Shown here: positions 55,901 to 64,000 of the stretch, in pieces
Position numbering within the stretch: position 1 is the stretch's first letter
Layout of the letters: each line of letters opens with the position of its first letter
Assembly: GCF_011386835.1 (NCBI RefSeq)
Contig: NC_088805.1
Location: 18,596,836-18,660,835, forward strand
Direction of reading: 5' to 3'
DNA from: Chrysemys picta bellii
Lineage: Eukaryota > Chordata > Testudines > Emydidae
Length of the DNA: 64,000 nt
Translations under genes and position numbers: made by a program
Notes under the pieces: model-generated
Database searches by the model: none
What the model was told of the DNA's origin: nothing
What the model saw: only the letters and a program-made list of their open reading frames with translations

Positions 55901-57170
55901 GTTTCCTAAAGTTCTCAGTGGACTTGCTCACCCCATCTCCTTCTCACTGTGAACCTCTTAACCTTCCCTACCTACCAACTCTCCACAGCTCAGCTGAGGA
56001 CTCTGCTTAAATTATGCTGTGGCTCCCCTTCACTCCATTCCCTCCCTGCTTTCCCCACCTCTCTAAATCTAGTTTAAGATTAGTTTGACTTCTGCTGCAA
56101 AACATTTTTGCACTCTTTAGGAAGCCACAATATAAAATAATACTTTTTATTGGTCTTGATGTTTGTGGCCCCTAATGGTTTGAGCTGCAGCAGTCAAAGC
56201 TATAGTCTTACTCTGGCATAGTATTCTAATACTGCCTCCAGGTTTCATGCTATAATTTAGTGTGCCAAGTTCAGTTAGTAATTTTGGGAGAAAACTATCC
56301 TATTAGAGCTGGGAAAGGACTGCTAGACAAGAGCCTCTACATCAAGTGCATGATATAGTTTGTCGTTTCCTCCCTGAGCATCAGCTGCTTGTTAGCTGTC
56401 TTTCACTTCAAGGATTGTAACCACAATACCAACTTGAAAATTTCCCTACTGGCTCCTTGGTCTTGAATCTAGGGCAGCTGTCATCTTGTTTTATCAGGTT
56501 ACTCAAAGCACTCCTGGCAACAGGTTTTTTAAGCTTTCCATGTCCATTTGAACTAATCCTATCTACATTAATGGTACCCATCTGTTGCACTCTTATAAAA
56601 GCCTGCTGGAGTGGCCACTGATTAACAAAGCCATATATGCTTTCATGTTAACTTTGCATTTATAGCTGTGAGCACACAGTATCAACTCTTCAAAGATAGC
56701 AATAGGTAGAAATTCTGCATGTGAGCTGCTTGGTGTACAGCAGTTCTCAAACTTTTGTATTGTTGACCCCTTTCACCCAGCAAGCCTCTGAGTGAGACCT
56801 CCCTTATAAATTAAAAATACTTTAATATTTAGCACTACTATAAATGCTGGAGGCTGACAGCTTATGGCCCCCAGTTTGAGAACCACTGGTGTACAGCTTC
56901 ACAGTGGTGGTTCTGTTCTAGATAGAAGAAATGATAGACAATAGTGCTGTCAGAGGCATGCTAATCTTCACATATGCTTGTGGATTAAACCATACACTAA
57001 TTGCTTTCTTTTTTAATAGAGCATTACAGTTTCCCCCGGAAGGCTGGCTTCGGATGTCCCTGAATAATGGCAGTATAACCCACTTGGTGATCCGTCCTAG
57101 TGGAAGAGTGGCACTTAGAACACTTGGAGACACAGGATTCATGCCTCCAGATAAAATCACACGCACCTGA
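37474..57170 (+). CDS. PGAM5: PGAM5, mitochondrial serine/threonine phosphatase (six coding exons)
   Basis: PGAM5 is a phosphoglycerate-mutase-fold protein of the mitochondrial membrane that acts as a Ser/Thr/His phosphatase in mitophagy, fission, necroptosis and KEAP1-NRF2 signalling. Exons: 37474-37724, 50651-50829, 52492-52617, 54078-54166, 54713-54846, 57020-57170; joined phases are consistent and give 309 residues. Residues 6-28 form the membrane anchor, with Phe21-Ser22 at the position of the PARL cleavage site of the human protein. The WDxNWD oligomerisation motif is at 78-83 (Ser in place of Pro). An Asn-Glu-Glu-Thr-Gly-Glu KEAP1-type motif is at 97-102. The catalytic Arg-His-Ser has His125 (human His105), and Cys-His-Ala-Asn carries the second histidine, about His250. 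It is 20 residues longer than human PGAM5 (289), all in exon 1. Intron 3 begins with GC. The start is the Met of MSFRRAL in a gccATG context. Confidence 0.95.
38058..38215 (+). mobile_element. MIR-like SINE in PGAM5 intron 1
   Basis: gggagtcaggactctcctgg, gttccgttcccggtccagcc, actgatgtgctgcgggcaag, tcacttcatttctctgtact, ttagtttcctagtccgaaaa and gtaaagtgttttgggagtct follow the MIR-like order. Confidence 0.65.
39615..39735 (-). mobile_element. Retroelement 3' fragment, probably Penelope-like
   Basis: ttcaaagtagcagccgtgtt, agtctgtatccgcaaaaaga, acaggagtacttgtggcacc, ttagagactaacaaatttat and cgagggctacagctcacttc are a repeat I recall as very common in turtles and other reptiles. I attribute it to a Penelope-like element in reverse orientation, but the class is uncertain. 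Confidence 0.5.
40353..40485 (+). mobile_element. MIR-like SINE fragment in PGAM5 intron 1
   Basis: gatgctgaactcaggagatt, caggttcagttcctagatct, gggtgactttgggcaagtaa and gttgcccatctgtaaagtga match the MIR-like order. Confidence 0.6.
40643..42082 (-). mobile_element. CR1 LINE, 5'-truncated, young
   Basis: The reverse-strand 3' end carries the CR1-type short tandem tail (tcatagaatcatagaatcat on this strand), followed by ggactggaagggacctcgag. The coding part spans 40739-42055 without a stop. The 5' break is near 42082 (ccagcctgttgc), inside the polymerase region, so the endonuclease is lost. It lies in PGAM5 intron 1, antisense to the gene. Confidence 0.95.
40739..42055 (-). CDS. CR1 reverse-transcriptase ORF (N-terminally truncated)
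   Basis: An uninterrupted 438-codon frame encodes the polymerase and C-terminal region of a CR1 LINE ORF2. Visible motifs are Arg-Pro-Val-Ser-Leu near residue 16, Asp-Phe-Ser-Lys-Ala-Phe-Asp at 86-92 (motif A, first catalytic Asp), Gly-Val-Pro-Gln-Gly-Ser at 142-147 (motif B), Phe-Ala-Asp-Asp at 172-175 (motif C) and Phe-Asn-Lys-Asp-Lys-Cys shortly after. The true ORF begins upstream with an AP endonuclease, absent here, and sequence 5' of 42055 continues in frame as CR1 for a few codons, so the Met is only the first one available. The open frame implies recent insertion. It has no host function and no promoter of its own here. Confidence 0.9.
   Translation of the reverse strand: MPIYKKGNKNNPGNYRPVSLTSVPGKIMEQVIKEIICKHLEGGKVIGNSQHGFVTNKSCQTNLIAFFDRITSLVDKGEAVDVVYLDFSKAFDTVSHDILIDKLGKYKLDGATIRWVHNWLDNRTQRVVINGSQSCWKGVTSGVPQGSVLGPALFNIFINDLDIGIESTLIKFADDTKLGGIATTLEDRVIIQNDLDKLEKWSELNRMKFNKDKCKVLHLGRKNKFHTYRMGKDCLGRSTAERDLGVIVDHKLNMSQQCDAVAKKANMILGCISRCVVSKTREVILPLYSALVRPQLEYCVQFWAPHFKKDVEKLERVQRRATRMIKGLENMTYEGRLKELGLFSLEKRRLRGDMIAVFRYLKGCHEEEGENLFTLASKDRTRNNGFKLQQGRSRLDIRKKFLTVRVVKHWNKLPREVVESPSLEIFKSRLDKCLSGMV
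42400..42965 (+). mobile_element. Retroposon with CR1-like 3' end
   Basis: The stretch includes gctggccacatgcaggggtc, gtgaggtcaggaaggtattt, ccctcaggtcaggttggcag, ttggcttcctctgcagtgtg and the tail gatatacaagaggtcagact, agatgtta. The final part resembles the gtcagactagatgatc tail of CR1-mobilised sequences. A T run at 42607-42620 interrupts it. Class assignment is tentative. Confidence 0.4.
43675..45398 (-). mobile_element. hAT transposon deletion derivative with exact 8-bp target duplication
   Basis: Ends are caggttggatttgatttaaa at the left and gatttttatccaccttg at the right, which are imperfect inverted repeats. The direct repeat atgatatc is present at 43667-43674 and 45399-45406. The element is 1724 bases long and A-T-rich. 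On the minus strand it holds a BED-type N-terminal fragment next to a hAT C-terminal dimerisation domain. It lies in PGAM5 intron 1, antisense to the gene. Confidence 0.85.
44332..44649 (-). pseudogene. hAT transposase relic: BED start joined to the C-terminal dimerisation domain
   Basis: From the ATG at 44649 downward the frame reads [12 protein letters not shown], a typical beginning of the BED zinc-finger region of hAT transposases, then a TAA. It then continues in frame from 44592 with [21 protein letters not shown], and Lys-Leu-Arg-Asn-Cys-Leu-Gly to a stop at 44332. Ala-Ser-Ser-x-x-x-Glu-Arg-x-Phe-Ser and the Lys-x-Arg-Asn block are the hATC dimerisation signature. The whole catalytic core between these two pieces has been deleted, so this cannot be an active enzyme. 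A domesticated use is not supported because of the stop between the two parts. Confidence 0.75.
45407..49021. other. PGAM5 intron 1, noncoding
   Basis: No exon seen. 46340-46590 contains degenerate reiterations of an aggaggattactttgtg-like unit. 47600-47800 is a pyrimidine-rich patch (cactcctgtcccgtcccgca, cccacccgctcccgcattgt) with local complementarity to 48060-48110, perhaps part of an old repeat. Confidence 0.35.
49022..50293. mobile_element. TIR element with C-rich minisatellite-like core
   Basis: The left end tactcctgggggaattctgc, gc and right end gcgcagaatgccttcaggag, ta are inverted repeats about 22 bases long. The 1.27-kb interior begins and ends with ordinary sequence, but 49480-50000 is a degenerate tandem array of (c)cagaccccnn-cactgagcccc-like units. 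An AATAAA lies near 50219. Several long Pro-rich or Gly-rich open frames on both strands here result from the repeat and are not genes. The terminal TA could be part of the repeat or a TA target duplication. Confidence 0.6.
50651..50829 (+). CDS. PGAM5: PGAM5 exon 2
   Basis: Acceptor atatttttag, donor ctgg|gtatgt. Encodes the KEAP1-type Glu-Thr-Gly-Glu motif and the catalytic Leu-Ile-Arg-His-Ser-Gln segment (His125). Phase 2 in, phase 1 out. Confidence 0.95.
52492..52617 (+). CDS. PGAM5: PGAM5 exon 3 (followed by a GC donor)
   Basis: Acceptor tcactgttaag, donor ttccag|gcaagt. Encodes the segment starting Arg-Glu-Gln-Ala-Glu-Leu-Thr-Gly and ending Ser-Lys-His-Leu-Pro-Gly, including Ser-Ser-Met-Thr-Arg-Ala. 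It is 126 bases long, phase 1 in and out. No alternative GT donor preserves the frame into exon 4. Confidence 0.92.
54078..54166 (+). CDS. PGAM5: PGAM5 exon 4
   Basis: Acceptor cttcatttccag, donor gctgtg|gtaaat. Encodes [14 protein letters not shown] and Ser-His-Trp-Lys-Pro-Glu-Ala-Val, matching the human protein nearly residue for residue. Confidence 0.95.
54389..54624. mobile_element. hAT-like MITE in PGAM5 intron 4
   Basis: Ends aagcccatggctacactaga and ctgtagtgtagccatagcct are inverted repeats. The interior has matching arms (ctatgtcggagggagaagct, ctgacatagcgctggccaca). It makes up more than 40 percent of this 546-base intron. Confidence 0.7.
54713..54846 (+). CDS. PGAM5: PGAM5 exon 5
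   Basis: Acceptor cttgtcatcag, donor tttgcag|gtaatt. Encodes Gln-Tyr-Tyr-Glu-Asp-Gly through [14 protein letters not shown], including the second catalytic His. Reading through the donor meets TAA at once (codons AGG TAA), so intron retention would give a protein ending right after the Cys-Arg. Confidence 0.95.
56741..56888. mobile_element. Short hAT-type MITE with 8-bp target duplication in PGAM5 intron 5
   Basis: Left end cagttctcaaacttttgt and right end ccccagtttgagaaccactg carry the CAGTGGTTCTCAAA-type terminus known from Charlie/MER5-like hAT elements. The flanking direct repeat gtgtacag is exact at 56733-56740 and 56889-56896. Confidence 0.85.
57020..57170 (+). CDS. PGAM5: PGAM5 exon 6 (coding part)
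   Basis: Acceptor cttttttaatag. Encodes the C-terminal block from [10 protein letters not shown]ough [11 protein letters not shown], then TGA at 57168-57170. Confidence 0.95.
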
Positions 57171-58560
57171 GTCTGTGCAGGTGATGGCCATCTGGGAGCT
57201 GCTTCTAGTCTCGCTGCACTAGTACATCCGACTACTGTACCACTAAATTTCTATTTGTAATATCAGGGTATGATGCTGTTTTAAAATTGTACTTTAATCC
57301 CCTCTGCCTCCTTTGCATACTCATGTCTGCTTTTCAGTCCAAAAAAGACGACTTTGCATTTCTTCAGAGTTCTATGGACTTTCCTTGTATCACTTCATAA
57401 AATGAAGAGTGACACCTCCCCGCTCTGAGATGTGGAGTACGAAAAGACTGATGAAAGGATATTTGTGCTCAACCATTCGAGAGCACCACTTGCTTGTAAA
57501 GTAAAAATTACTCTTCCTGTTGAGCTTTTGGTGAACTGATTCCTATGCTATAGAGGGGTATGACTACTAGTGCTTTCCCTGGTTGAAGTTATGTATGTGT
57601 TTAGCAGACACAGGGCATACTGAAATGAGGAGAGAAGTATACAGCTGTGGTGGTAGATTAGTGTGACTTTAATGCTCCCTGCTTTGGAAGTTCATTCCCC
57701 TATTCTGAAAAATACTCCTAGCAACAGTATCTCACATGCTGAGAGAAGTCTTTTTGTATCTACTGAAGCAGCTAGCAGCCACACACATCTTGCTCCAGAA
57801 GGAAAGTAAATGTTAAGACAGACTTTCTTCATAAGCCAGTTTATAATACTACCTTGTCCTTATGCCTGAATGGGGCTTGTGGCAGTGATAGTAGAGGGCT
57901 CTGCAGTATAGATAGTGCTTGTCTTATGCAGGTAAGCTTTGAGAACAATCAATCAATCTGCCTCCACATCACCCTGGACTAAGCTTGTCAAAGTACCTAA
58001 CTCTCTACTTGATGCTGTTAATTCCTATATACCTTTTTACACTCCAACCATGAGTGCTCAGTTTGGGCAAAATTCTGGTGCTATACTAATTTTTATAGCA
58101 AACTAGTATGATGGTGAAAGAGCAAATAAGAGTATGGGAAGTTAGTTCTAGTCAGGTGAGAACAAGGTTCATGCTCATAACTGGACATTTTATAACATAA
58201 GCTTTTCTTGAAGAAAATGCTAGGTACTCACCTCTGCCTTGTCAGAGCTAATATGAAACTTTAATCATGAGAAACAGTGCCTAGCAACCTGTGCAGTTGA
58301 AACCATGAACTCTTTCCACGCTGTTTAAGCCATCTGGCTCTTGCAGTTGGAGCAGTTTAGTGAAACAGGTTACTAAAGAACATAAAACTTTGTATATGAA
58401 AAGGGGTGTGTGTGTGTGTGTGTGGGGGGTGGTCTTCAGCAATCACTGCAAGAAATTGGAATAATTTTGTCTATCAACTTTTTAAAATATTTGAATAAAA
58501 ATTTAAGTGGTCTCTGTGTGTACCTTTGAGTATAGCAATAAACGGCAAGCCCTAAGAGGG
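57171..58560 (+). other. PGAM5: PGAM5 3' UTR
   Basis: Repeat-poor sequence follows the stop codon. AATAAA hexamers at 58494-58499 (ttgaataaaaatttaag) and 58537-58542 (agcaataaacggc) are the best poly(A) signals, placing the transcript end near 58515-58565. A (TG)n run followed by a G run lies at about 58406-58433. Confidence 0.55.
58494..58542 (+). terminator. Poly(A) signals of PGAM5
   Basis: Two canonical AATAAA hexamers 43 bases apart, the last before the region where the opposite-strand UTR is expected to begin. Choice between them is not decidable from sequence. Confidence 0.5.
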
Positions 58561-58749
58561 AAGTGCATTGGTGAAGCAGCATGACATTTCTACATTTAAA
58601 AAAAAAATCCACCAGTATCATTGGTTCATCTCACACTAAACTCAAAAATACCATTGATAAAAGAGCATATGCTGTTTCAGGCATTGAGTTGCAAGTTCCA
58701 CAGGCATCTTATAAATCCCCCACCATATGTAATCAGTAGCAGAATGTCT

Positions 58750-61700
58750 AATGCTGAATATTTTGTGCACTTTATTCCAGCATATTACATACACAGTATT
58801 GAAAGAACCATAAATACGTGCAGGGTGGAAGGCAACAGCACATACAACACATCTTTGCACATGTACAGAAATTAGCATTTGTAGTGGCACTAAGGTTTAA
58901 AACCAAAATAATTAAATCTATATAAAAACAAAATTAAGCTGGCAATAGCCTTATTTAGAGAGTACAGATTTTGTACTATTAAAATATTCCTCTGATCTGA
59001 GCAACATAAATTTCATCTCTCCAAACATGGGTATTTCTTTTATATAGCAAAAATCCAACCATCAAGACACAAAAAACAAACATCTTTCAGGTTGTGAAAT
59101 ATTTTCCAAACCTTTAGTTTCATGTCTCAAATTGAGGCACCAATTAAATTTCATCATAGAAATGAAACCATGGTATCTAAAAGAAAGATGCTTTGTTTGT
59201 ATCACACAGCAAAAATGCTGCATTTGGTTTCACAACATGGATACATATTCCCATCCACCTATTGCCCTAGGACACCTTAACTATCTGTTTACTTTGAATG
59301 GAAAGAATAGCAGCTAAACCTCAGCATTTTAAAATCATACTTGACAAATAATATAAAAGACCCTTTGCATCATCAGAGGTCAACTATTAAAAACTAAACA
59401 AACAGTCCTAATCTAGATTTAGAGCATCTTCAGCCTCTTCTAGAAGATCTCCCAAGATTGTGAATGAACAAATTGCTATATTTTTAAATAAATGAAGTTC
59501 ATGTATTATAAATTTACTTAAAACAGAATACAAACACATGGTCTAAACTCAATAAGGCATTTGTCACTAAAAAATGCTGTTTACCCCCCTCCCCCCATAA
59601 CCCCAAACAAAAGTTACAAACTGGTAGAAGTTTTTGTGCTAGAAATTTGTATTTGAATACAAAAAAGCATCTAACAAGTGTAAAAGAAAAAGACAAACTA
59701 GTACTAAAGCATCAGTTCCTCAATCTCCTGATTTTGTTTTACCAAAGTTTTTCTTAAGCTATTTCTAAACAGAAATGTAGAGCCTATATCAGAGATGAGA
59801 TGGAAATTCCCATTAGCTGGAGGCCCATAGCTGCCTCGGACAGGCACAGATGTTGGAAGTACTGGAAAAAAATATATGCAGTAATCGGTGTTTATTTTAA
59901 CACCAGTACAAGTAACTTGTGAAGTGTTTTCAGCTTTTACACACACACATACACACAGGTGATTTGTGTGTATAATGTTTAAGCAATTAGCTGGACAGAC
60001 TGGATAATTACTACACACCAGTCCAGAAAGGGTAGGGAAATTGATTTTTAATATTTTAGAAGTTAAAGCAACGGAAATGTATGTTTGATACAGACCCCTA
60101 CAGCAACAAAGATTAATAGCAACTGGAAAAGTTACTACTAATATAGTAGGTTTTTCTGGAGGAGAATCCCACAATAAAGCAATTTGGGTGGATTATACTT
60201 GAATGATGGTCAATTAGAAGGTAGTGGCTCATTTCTAACATTCAGTTCATGGGAATCAATTAATAATTTCCATTTAAACCATCTATAAACACAGTTCCAT
60301 CAAAACAATAAGCTACAGAAAGACCCTTTAGAATACTTTTCCATTCCCATGTAAGTGGATGCCACTTTTAAAACCACAAACAAAAACGCTAATTTTAAAA
60401 TGTTACAAAAGGCACTATTAAGTGCAGTTTTGAAGTTTGTAACAAACAATGAATATATTCAGAAGTATACAGTGTGTGTATGAAAGTCATTTTACTCTAG
60501 TGTGCAATAGCTACCGAAACAGCCATATCTTGTATAATTTTAATCCAGCCTCTGTAATGTAATAAAGGTCCCACAGTTGTATAACAATATACTATGACAT
60601 CTCATCTACTATTAGGGTTCCTTTAGATACATATGCCTGTTACAAAAGCTCCTTGAGGTTCTATTTTTTCCTTGCACTGGGGGGGGGGGGGGGGGTAGTG
60701 TTATCAACCAGAATAATTGATCCTTTCTACTCCCATGCCTGGGGCACCTTTGATCAGATGTCTATCATAAAGATTATTTTTAATTCTGTGATAGGGAATT
60801 ACACTACTGAAAGCCTTTTCTTAAGCAAAAAACACAACTATCCAAATCTACAGTGTGTGTGTTCTGTTTCAAGTTTAGAAACATTTCCAATTTCCATATA
60901 GCACACTATCCAAAGGGTTCATCCTTAAAGAATACTGAGAAATTAAATTATTTTTAATTGTAGCTAACAAAAAGGTAGTTACTATATCTAGACTACAGCC
61001 AGTAAGAATTTGTATTTCAATAAAAACAATGTCTCAGTCCTTATTCATCCCTTCTAACATTTAGGAAATAAGAAACCTCTTCAGGGGTTTCTGTTTATCT
61101 CCATAATATATCACATTAAACTGGACCATTAACATACATCACTGGTAAACTTACTTAAATTATTGCTGATGTGCTTTTGTGTAATTACTAGTGAAGTCTG
61201 CAAATGGCAAAAGCTTTGGGGGGAAAAAGCTGAGCTTTTATCTTCAAACTAACCCAAACACAGATCACTAATTTCTATAGTGCCCTTTTCCTAAAACTCT
61301 GAACCTGTGATGTGTTGTTATTATCCTCAGAATGCGAAGTGACCCATCAGAGTCTCTGGCTGCTCTTCATTTTAGACATTTCTTACTGTTTAGACTGAAC
61401 TGTTTATTGGGCAGTGGGGAGTCAAATTCTTACTGGAACAGGGAACCGCCCAGGTTAAAATTTCAGTTCTTTAATTTGAATTTTTTCTGTTGTAAATTAA
61501 ATATGAATGCATTTGACTCCTTCCATGAGTTCCCTCTAAGCTAGAATTCTGTTTATTGATAAGATGCTTCAAAGTTATGTAGGTGAAAAAAATGCATCTG
61601 GGGGTTCATTTTGACTATCACATTTGCCTACAGTAAACACCACCATTTCTAGCAGGAATCACTAAGTGAAAGGTTCAGATCATTGCTCTACGGTTAACAA

Positions 61701-61945
61701 GAATAAGGGTTATTTATTGTATAACTACTGGATAAGAGAACTTCACTAACTTCTTGCAAATCACCAGTAATCTATCTGGTACATGAAGTAAAGACATTTA
61801 ATTTTTAAAATGTATATTTGTCCTCAAATGAGGATAAATAAATAGCCAAAGACACTTCCTCATGTCACTTTAGCAATGCTACAATTTCCCCCCTCCATTC
61901 TTAAAATGAAAATATAATTAAAGTCCCAGGAAGATGAGTTATGTT
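58750..61945 (-). other. ANKLE2: Probable ANKLE2 3' UTR
   Basis: About 3.2 kb of A-T-rich sequence without interspersed repeats lies downstream (minus strand) of the ANKLE2 stop codon. A reverse-strand AATAAA lies at 58771-58776 (gtgcactttattccag on this strand) and others at about 61552 and 61711. If the 58771 signal is used, the two convergent transcripts end only about 200 bases apart. A run of 17 G (C on the transcript) occurs at 60679-60695. An open frame at 59704-60174 looks partly protein-like but is probably chance. Confidence 0.45.
60679..60695. repeat. Homopolymer run of 17 G
   Basis: Uninterrupted G run in the presumed ANKLE2 3' UTR region. Its exact length may be unreliable in any assembly. 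Confidence 0.9.
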
Positions 61946-62186
61946 CTAATGGGAAGGAGGTTTTGACAAGTGATGCAGTTTTAACAACAGTATATTGTTG
62001 GCATATGCTGGACTGTACCGCCCAGGACTCCCAAGATCCGGAAAAAATGAAGCAACATTGCCATATTTCCCTGGGCTGCCCATCACTGGACTATTTCTTC
62101 TTGGACTAGAGTACGTTGAACCATTTGGTGGGCCTGCTGCAAGAGACTGGGACTTGAACCTTCCTTTCAATGCTGGACTTGGCCAA
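61946..62186 (-). CDS. ANKLE2: ANKLE2 (LEM4) last coding exon
   Basis: ANKLE2 is a LEM-domain, ankyrin-repeat protein of the ER and inner nuclear membrane that promotes BAF dephosphorylation at mitotic exit through PP2A and VRK1. This exon starts after a minus-strand acceptor (ttttcctgtag) with one base completing a Ser codon. It then encodes Trp-Pro-Ser-Pro-Ala-Leu-Lys-Gly-Arg-Phe-Lys-Ser-Gln and, further on, Leu-Gly-Ser-Pro-Gly-Arg-Tyr-Ser-Pro, both of which I recognise from the C-terminus of human ANKLE2. The last about 15 residues diverge from the human tail and the stop is TAG at 61946-61948. A Ser/Pro/Gly-rich segment of about 40 residues between the two conserved blocks is probably a disordered phosphorylation-prone tail. 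It is tail to tail with PGAM5, as in human. Confidence 0.85.
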
Positions 62187-63107
62187 CTACAGGAAAATAA
62201 AAAGAATCACCATATGTATAATATTTCAGAAAATCTTAATGGGGTGAGAAATAGGCTCTCACTAGCACCTGTGAGCTTGATGGAGATGCATCAGAAAACA
62301 CAACAGATCGAGAAAGACAGGAGGGAAAGAAAAACAAGGGAGCAGCATATTAGGTCACACATGGATATATCACTGAAACTAGCAAATGTTTTTTGCTCCA
62401 AAATGGCGAATTATAAAAAAATGCATTGTTTGTGCACATTTGGCCAACTGCAATTCAACACCCACATATAATAGGAAAGGACCTGCTTATTATCTTGTTT
62501 CTATGGCTGATCATGTGATAAGATTTAGAACTCTCAAGCACAGATGGCCAGCCTACCACGAAACATCAAAGAAATAGCAGGTTATCTTTGTTTTGTAAAG
62601 CTCAAAATGACTCTTCAGCACATCACCACTTACAAGACTATGGACAAGGTATTTGGTTAAAGAAGAGATTTGTTAAAGGTGGCTTTGTACCAGTGATTTT
62701 GTAGGTTTGGCCATCGGAGAGACGGTTTTTGTTTTTGTTTTTTTAAATGCAATGTGTCCGGATGCAACAGAAATAATAAATACATTTTTTATGGACTAAG
62801 TGTTTACTTGTTTAAAAATCATAAAATTCCCTCTTTAATATTATTTATCTTTTTGAATAAGCCAGGATTACTCACTTTGGTTTTACCAATTACTATTCTA
62901 TCATACATAACGATAATCTCATGATACTATATTTTTCTACCAAAGCAGAAATAGATTTTGAAGATAACAGTCAGCCTTAAAAAGGGTAATGAAAGAGTTA
63001 AACATACTGTAAAGCTTTTAAAGACTCCAAATCAATAATATATGTTTAGATTCAGTTGCATGCGTAGATATTTATTTCAAAATGTTTGAATATCCATTTC
63101 TTCTTAC

Positions 63108-63214
63108 CTATCCAGACCTGTACTTCCAGGTTCTCTTTTTCCTGCCAAAATCTGACACCGAGAATACTTAAGTGGGGCATTATTCTGTACTTCCTGTCTC
63201 TGATTGAGGTGTTG
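63108..63214 (-). CDS. ANKLE2: ANKLE2 penultimate exon (probable)
   Basis: On the minus strand an acceptor (gttgctagtgccag) precedes 35 codons and two bases, ending in a strong donor (gatag|gtaaga). The phase joins exactly to the last exon, so that the split codon becomes Ser in front of Trp-Pro-Ser-Pro. The encoded peptide starts Gln-His-Leu-Asn-Gln-Arg and ends Gly-Ser-Thr-Gly-Leu-Asp. It does not obviously match the equivalent human segment, which is poorly conserved. Splice sites and phase support it; sequence similarity does not yet. Further exons lie beyond the right edge of the window. Confidence 0.6.
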
Positions 63215-63950
63215 CTGGCACTAGCAACACTTGAAATGGAAATAGAGCAAACTTTGGTCTTGCCAAGTAAATGAAAAGACACTAATTTCCAAATATTTTA
63301 TTACTTACATTAAGCACCAACTTTGTGCTGGCAATGTACAAAAGAGAAGATAGCTGCCTTATAAGATGCTTTAAAATGTAAATATATTGTAGTTAATCTG
63401 AACACATTATCGATTTAGGATTTTAAAAACTTCTCACTGCTCCTTTAAAACTGAGTGTGTAGAATAAGAATAAAAGTTACATAATACTTCAGCTTCTTTG
63501 AAGAAAGGATTCACAGAAGTTAAAAAGTTGATTGCTCAACCCAGACCCCTGAAAGTTTACTAAAAAGCAGGACGGACTTCAGCTGGACTGAAGTGTGACA
63601 TTTGTAAATAGTTTATTTTTACAATTGCTTTTTGCTGCAAGAGGATGCTGTGTTTGAAAAGTGTCAACTGTTCACAGGCAGTATGGCAACCCAGCAGGAG
63701 AGAACAAAAACCTGTTTCCACACTACTTTAATCACAGAAAGATCTCCCACATACATAATTTAAACACACACATCTGCAGGTATCAAAACTTGCATCTACT
63801 ATGGCAGGGTAACAAAATGTCTGAAGACCTCTAGATCGTATTATCTAAAATTAAAAATTCATTTGATATGGCATCTTGCATAATCTAGTATTTCAAAGCA
63901 ATTCTATTATTGTATTATATTGCACCAATGATTATGAGTTAGAAACAGGT

Positions 63951-64000
63951 ACAGTAACTCCTCACTTAAAGTGGTCCCGGTTAACGTTGTTGATCAATTA
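63951..64000 (+). repeat. Start of an interspersed repeat cut by the window edge
   Basis: cagtaactcctcacttaaag and gtggtcccggttaacgttgt, gatcaatta look like the terminus of a dispersed reptile repeat that I recall as a DNA-transposon-type end. The rest lies outside the window. Confidence 0.35.

Noticed and set aside
59704..60174. 156-codon minus-strand frame, with an acceptor-like site and a protein-like last 52 codons
   Set aside because: The ANKLE2 reading frame ends with a natural stop at 61946 in the exon carrying its conserved C-terminal blocks. This frame has no recognised family and its first half is clearly nonsense. An alternative terminal exon is possible but unsupported.
1..64000. 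CRISPR arrays, bacterial operons, phage or plasmid features
   Set aside because: None seen; gene structure with introns, CpG island and LINE/SINE content is vertebrate.

Overview
The window is a stretch of turtle-like (probably cryptodiran) nuclear genome. The evidence is multi-exon vertebrate genes with long introns, abundant CR1 LINEs, a tRNA-derived SINE with a CR1-like tail of the kind found in hidden-necked turtles, MIR-like SINEs, many hAT-type MITEs and many short ancient palindromic repeats. No bacterial, viral-genome, CRISPR or operon structure is present.

Genes. (1) A terminal coding exon at 4552-4735 (+) ends in a PDZ-ligand-like Glu-Ile-Ser-Val; I do not recognise the protein. 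Its 3' UTR may run several kb, possibly to about 16.2 kb. (2) The complete coding sequence of PGAM5, the mitochondrial Ser/Thr phosphatase, is present in six exons (+): 37474-37724, 50651-50829, 52492-52617, 54078-54166, 54713-54846 and 57020-57170, giving 309 codons before the stop. The promoter is a CpG-rich region just after a long tandem polypyrimidine tract. (3) The last two coding exons of ANKLE2 (LEM4), on the minus strand, are at 63108-63214 and 61946-62186; the rest lies beyond the right edge. PGAM5 and ANKLE2 converge tail to tail, as in other vertebrates.

Layout. 1-5.7 kb: unknown terminal exon and UTR. 5.7-17 kb: noncoding, with CR1, SINE and microsatellite elements. 17.2-23.1 kb: a nest of transposons: a Ty3/Gypsy-like LTR element whose 5' LTR is broken by a SINE (itself broken by a CR1) and by a second LTR element, and whose interior carries two further inserts. 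23-37 kb: noncoding, with hAT MITEs and a LINE RT relic. 37.1-37.9 kb: PGAM5 promoter and exon 1. 37.7-50.6 kb: PGAM5 intron 1, holding a CR1 with an open RT reading frame, a hAT deletion derivative with a perfect 8-bp target duplication, and a C-rich terminal-inverted-repeat element. 50.6-58.6 kb: the rest of PGAM5. 58.7-64 kb: 3' end of ANKLE2.

The most checkable observations are a GC-AG intron in PGAM5, an ETGE-type KEAP1-binding motif in place of the ESGE of human PGAM5, exact 8-bp target duplications around four hAT-type elements, the multi-layer nest at 17-23 kb, and more than a dozen dispersed palindromes sharing a CCATTGACTTCAATGG-like centre. I found no clear wholly new system. Family and synteny statements come from recall of known proteins, not from database searches.
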